From assembly GCA_016936785.1 (NCBI GenBank), contig JAFGXE010000060.1, positions 1 to 8,205 on the forward strand: 8,205 nucleotides of DNA. Reading direction: 5' to 3'. A program made the position numbers and the translations under genes. The DNA is from Alphaproteobacteria bacterium. Lineage in GTDB: Bacteria > Pseudomonadota > Alphaproteobacteria > Rs-D84 > NBLK01. The number at the start of each line of letters is the position of its first letter. Within the stretch, counting starts at the first letter, position 1. Below, piece after piece: positions 5,526 to 8,205 of this stretch. The notes beneath the pieces were generated by a model. The model did not search any database. It had not been told where the DNA came from and saw only the letters and a list, made by a program, of their open reading frames with translations.

Positions 5526-7389
5526 ATTTCTTTTTTTTATCCCATCCATCAGCTTTGGTTCACTTGATTCGGCTTTGAAAAGTGCAATCGATCAAAAGCT
5601 TTCTCAATATCCACAGTGGCAAACACTTCTTCATTTTAAAGGTGGCACAAGCACAATTGATTCCAAAGGGTTTTTTCTTTCTGAATCAGGAAAAACTGAT
5701 GCTGAGGCAGAACTCCTTGCCACACTACAGGCGTTTGCACAACCTTCTCAAATAGAGGTTGAAGAGGTTGTTTCTATTCGAGAAGGAATTACGCAGACAA
5801 TTATCCATCAACATCCTCAGTGCCAGTTTAAAGCGCGCTATGAATGGCTCAAGACACAGCTGGATCTTTCCTTTATTCAGGAACAAAAATGTCCCGCGTA
5901 TAATAAATGGATTCAAAAAACACAGCCTTATCAAGCGACTCTTGTATTTGCAAGTGCCTACCTCAATCAACCTTCTTCTCTTTTTGGGCATACTTTTTTG
6001 CGATTTGATAGAAAGGATTCTACTGAAGATCTTCTCTCTTATATTTCGAACTTTGGTGCCATTACGCCTGAGAATCCAAACGGTTTCGCATACGCGTATA
6101 ATGGTTTAACTGGCGGATATCCTGGTGTGTTTTCATTTGAACCTTATTACAAAAAAGTAAAGGCGTATGGTGCGCTAGAAAACCGCGATCTTTGGGAGTA
6201 TCATCTTAATCTTTCTTCCTCAGAAACACAGCGTCTCGCTGATCACATTTGGGAACTCGGTTATCAGTATGTAGATTACTATTTCTTTACAGACAATTGT
6301 TCTTATCTTTTGATGGAGTTGCTCGATGTGGCGCGTCCGTCTCTTCAGCTCTCAAAAAAATTTCCACTTCAAACGATTCCACTCGATACAGTGCGCGCAG
6401 TTCTCAATAAAAAAGATCTCACATCTGATATTGCTTTTCGAGAATCTCTTCAAACAAAAATTCTTCAAAACTGGGCGACCCTTTCTGAAAAAGAAAAAGA
6501 GGCTATTCATGCCTTTCGCGATGATAATTCCCTACCGAATGACCTTTCTCTTCAAGAACAAGCCCGTGTGTCCGAGGTGACTTACGATGTGTTGCAGTAT
6601 GATCTTTCTAAATCAAAACTTTCTCTGGAAGACTATCAGAAAAAAAGTTTTCAGCTTCTCCGTCTTCGGAATCATTTGAGTGATGTTGAAACGGATTTTC
6701 CTGATATTATCCGACCACCTGCCCCTGAGGAAGCCCATCTTCCCAAACGCTTTGATCTTGTTTATGGTTTTAAGGATAGAAAACGTTTTCTTGCTCTTCA
6801 TCTGCGTCCAGCCTATCACACAATTGAAGACCCAGACCGCGGGCATATTCAAGGCGCAGGGATTGATTTCTTTTCTGGGGAACTTCGCTATACAGAAGAG
6901 GATGATTTTCTGATTCCGCACTTTAATCTTGTGTCTATTCAGAGTCTTTCGCCTTGGCAAGCGACCTTTACCCCGCTTTCTTGGAAACTAGGTGTTAATT
7001 TGACACATCGTCCGACAGACTTTGATCGCACCATGGGAAATGCGTTTGGCGCATTAGGTTTGACGCAAAAACTTTCGGATTCTCTTTTGACTTATCAATT
7101 TGTCGAAGGACAACTGTCTTATGCGGATAAAACACTTTCTTCGGAAATTTCTCCTGCGCTTAGCGGATCAATGGGCTGGGTGTATACCTCTGATACTTTT
7201 TTCAAATGGCTTGGAGAAATTCGTTATCGTTCGTTTTTGAATGAAAAAGAGTGGGCTTTTTGGGAGTTTGATTCTCAACTCATTCTGTATGAACAAAAAA
7301 ACTCCGCAGGGTTTATTCGCTATCATTTTTATGATAATGAATACTTGAGATATAATGAAACTTCCTTTGGAATACGGATTTATTTTTAA
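5509..7389 (+). CDS. DUF4105 (Lnb N-terminal periplasmic domain) protein with C-terminal outer-membrane barrel
   Basis: A 626-residue envelope protein. A signal peptide (about 1-17, MRQFFLFLFFIPSISFG) is followed by a short helical region (20-100). The DUF4105 domain (about 100-280) then shows CQFKARYEWL (105-114), LVFASAYLNQPSSLFGHTFLRFD (145-167), GGYPGVFSFEPYY (202-214), RDLWEYHL (226-233) and FFTDNCSYLLMELL (259-272). His161 and Cys264, the latter at the start of a helix in 'NCSY', resemble the pair of permuted papain-like (NlpC/P60, LRAT-type) enzymes. A related domain occurs in the lipoprotein N-acyltransferase Lnb, so acyl transfer or hydrolysis is possible but unproven here. After a linker (about 290-410), residues from about 415 onward show alternating strands, and the last residues SFGIRIYF end in Phe like a BamA-recognised barrel signal. 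The start is fixed by the signal peptide and an in-frame stop at 5497. There is no Shine-Dalgarno sequence, and the ATG sits in a terminator loop. Confidence 0.88.
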   Translation: MRQFFLFLFFIPSISFGSLDSALKSAIDQKLSQYPQWQTLLHFKGGTSTIDSKGFFLSESGKTDAEAELLATLQAFAQPSQIEVEEVVSIREGITQTIIHQHPQCQFKARYEWLKTQLDLSFIQEQKCPAYNKWIQKTQPYQATLVFASAYLNQPSSLFGHTFLRFDRKDSTEDLLSYISNFGAITPENPNGFAYAYNGLTGGYPGVFSFEPYYKKVKAYGALENRDLWEYHLNLSSSETQRLADHIWELGYQYVDYYFFTDNCSYLLMELLDVARPSLQLSKKFPLQTIPLDTVRAVLNKKDLTSDIAFRESLQTKILQNWATLSEKEKEAIHAFRDDNSLPNDLSLQEQARVSEVTYDVLQYDLSKSKLSLEDYQKKSFQLLRLRNHLSDVETDFPDIIRPPAPEEAHLPKRFDLVYGFKDRKRFLALHLRPAYHTIEDPDRGHIQGAGIDFFSGELRYTEEDDFLIPHFNLVSIQSLSPWQATFTPLSWKLGVNLTHRPTDFDRTMGNAFGALGLTQKLSDSLLTYQFVEGQLSYADKTLSSEISPALSGSMGWVYTSDTFFKWLGEIRYRSFLNEKEWAFWEFDSQLILYEQKNSAGFIRYHFYDNEYLRYNETSFGIRIYF

Positions 7390-7397
7390 ATTTCTGG

Positions 7398-7422
7398 ATC
7401 TCCAGCAGAGCTGAAGATGACA
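7398..7422 (+). repeat. Palindromic repeat unit A
   Basis: An imperfect hairpin: CAGC (7403-7406) pairs with GCTG (7410-7413) around AGA. The stem is extended by ATCT (7398-7401) with AGAT (7415-7418) across one C/A mismatch. It ends in AAGATGACA, the same ending as unit C and the reverse complement of unit B. Such short palindromes ending in ATGAC(A) look like the dispersed palindromic elements found between genes in many alphaproteobacteria. Confidence 0.6.
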
Positions 7423-7430
7423 TAGAAGTA

Positions 7431-7460
7431 GGGGTCATCCCGTGCAACGACACGGAATCT
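7431..7460 (-). repeat. Palindromic repeat unit B (inverted relative to A and C)
   Basis: CCGTG (7440-7444) pairs with CACGG (7451-7455) around a CAACGA loop. It is extended by AT/AT pairs past one C/A mismatch (7437-7458). On the minus strand it reads GAGATTCCGTG ... CACGGGATGACC, parallel to units A and C. Its GTCATC (7434-7439) is also an exact inverted match to GATGAC (7416-7421) of unit A, so A and B could fold together. Confidence 0.6.
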
Positions 7461-7506
7461 CATGCGACTTGGCAGAGAATTTAAAAAAGAATTTGGATGT
7501 CGAATA

Positions 7507-7541
7507 GAGATTTCTCAAGCAAAAGCCTTCCGAAATGACAT
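7507..7541 (+). repeat. Palindromic repeat unit C (degenerate)
   Basis: GAGATTTCTCAAG ... CTTCCGAAATGACA. ATTTC (7510-7514) pairs with GAAAT (7532-7536), and AAG (7517-7519) with CTT (7527-7529), across two mismatches. It is in the same orientation as unit A and abuts the stop codon of the bamA-like gene. The bases between B and C (7461-7506) hold nothing I can identify. Confidence 0.45.
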
Positions 7542-8205
7542 TTAAAACGCAGTATTAAAGCTCAACAAGAAGGGGCGAAGGTCGTCAAATGGTTCATAAC
7601 TAATCGCCTTACCCCATGAGATATTAATTTGCCCCATTGGAGAATTCCATTTAATCCCAATTCCAGCTGATGTGCGCAAAGATCCCGTGTAATACATATA
7701 ATCATAAACTTCACTTGGTTTCCCCAACCATCCATAATCTGAGAAAACAAATCCTGTAATTTGATACTCTTTTGGTAAGCCCATTGGGAAATTCAACTGC
7801 GCAGTTCCGTTTATTTTTGATAAGCCACCATACGCATAGGTTGAACTATATTTATTTCGCGCACCAATACCTGCAACGTCAAAACCACGAAGAGATTCAC
7901 CACCAAGGTAATAACGGTAATGCCGTTTGATATAGTCATCGTTTATTGGCGAGACTAAACCACTCTCTAGTGAGAATCCAAACTGCCATGCATTATCCCA
8001 AAAATTGTGATAAAAGCGCGATGTGAGACCTGTTCTCACGAATTTCTCATCTCCTCCAAATCCAGCATAATCTAACGAAAGTGTTGTGACAGCTCCAGAT
8101 CGTGTTTGATTAACGTAATCCACAGCCGTGTGATTATGCGTAAGCGATTGAGACAACATTAAAACAAGCGACTGACATTCTTCATCTTGAATGTCAATTG
8201 GCGCA
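7542..8205 (-). CDS. bamA: Omp85-family outer-membrane assembly protein, C-terminal barrel part, probably BamA (cut by window edge)
   Basis: The minus-strand frame is open from the right window edge to the stop at 7544-7542, giving the last 220 residues or so. The frame continues upstream of the ATG at 8159 (translation ...DIQDEECQSLVL before it), so that Met is internal, not the start. BamA inserts beta-barrel proteins into the outer membrane. Visible are barrel strands, the conserved loop motif YYLGGESLRGF with the Omp85 Arg-Gly-Phe, a following GIGAR, and the typical near-terminal GIGIKWNSPMGQINISWGKA. The protein ends DDLRPFLLSFNTAF, with the C-terminal Phe of an outer-membrane barrel. 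The POTRA domains lie outside the window. The strong LGG.SLRGF...GIG pattern favours BamA over TamA, but this cannot be proved without the N-terminus. It converges on the DUF4105 gene, itself probably a BamA client. Confidence 0.85.
   Translation of the reverse strand, partial: APIDIQDEECQSLVLMLSQSLTHNHTAVDYVNQTRSGAVTTLSLDYAGFGGDEKFVRTGLTSRFYHNFWDNAWQFGFSLESGLVSPINDDYIKRHYRYYLGGESLRGFDVAGIGARNKYSSTYAYGGLSKINGTAQLNFPMGLPKEYQITGFVFSDYGWLGKPSEVYDYMYYTGSLRTSAGIGIKWNSPMGQINISWGKAISYEPFDDLRPFLLSFNTAF

Noticed and set aside
6613..6960. Minus-strand 115-residue ORF opposite the DUF4105 gene
   Set aside because: It is rich in Lys/Ile/Phe because it is antisense to coding DNA, and it has no motif or ribosome site.
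7390..7541. CRISPR array or insertion-sequence remnant
   Set aside because: The repeats are palindromic, degenerate, irregularly spaced and in mixed orientation; there is no transposase fragment or regular spacer pattern.
7542..8159. Treating the ATG at 8159 as the true start of a short 205-residue outer-membrane protein
   Set aside because: The frame stays open to the window edge and the sequence begins mid-barrel, so this is the 3' end of a larger Omp85 gene.

Overview
This window looks like ordinary chromosomal DNA from an AT-rich, Gram-negative alphaproteobacterium. I place it in the Alphaproteobacteria, with moderate confidence, for three reasons. The topoisomerase IV A subunit ends in the class-typical tail (a short segment around TLEDF..W.G.RA followed by GR.PP.GFPR.NQF). 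plsY sits next to dprA. Two proteins are built for an outer membrane: a BamA-like barrel and a second protein whose C-terminus looks like a barrel signal. I cannot name the order or genus.

Left part (1-1374, minus strand): a tightly packed ftsB-like / plsY / dprA operon. The reading frames overlap by 1 and 4 bases, and dprA runs off the left edge. It combines a small divisome protein, the glycerol-3-phosphate acyltransferase of phospholipid synthesis, and a DNA-uptake/recombination mediator. A 97-base divergent intergenic region (1375-1471) separates it from the next block.

Middle part (1472-4455, plus strand): a ferredoxin/flavodoxin-NADP reductase followed 5 bases later by full-length parC. 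ParC has valine at the position where quinolone-sensitive enzymes usually carry serine or threonine.

Right part (4452-7389, plus strand): a small envelope gene group. A near-consensus promoter overlaps the parC stop codon, and its predicted transcription start falls on the ATG of an unrecognised 179-residue protein, so that mRNA may be leaderless. Next come an exported DUF3015 protein with a strong ribosome site and a 626-residue DUF4105-family protein. The latter has a signal peptide, a periplasmic domain with a candidate His/Cys pair, and a probable outer-membrane beta-barrel. The start codon of this DUF4105 gene lies in the loop of a textbook intrinsic terminator, whose right arm and T-tract encode the signal peptide. 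This is the most unusual feature of the window.

Right edge (7390-8205): a convergent intergenic region holds three degenerate palindromic repeat units. After it comes the 3' part of a minus-strand Omp85 gene, most likely bamA, which is cut by the window end. I see no transposase, CRISPR array, tRNA, rRNA or phage genes.
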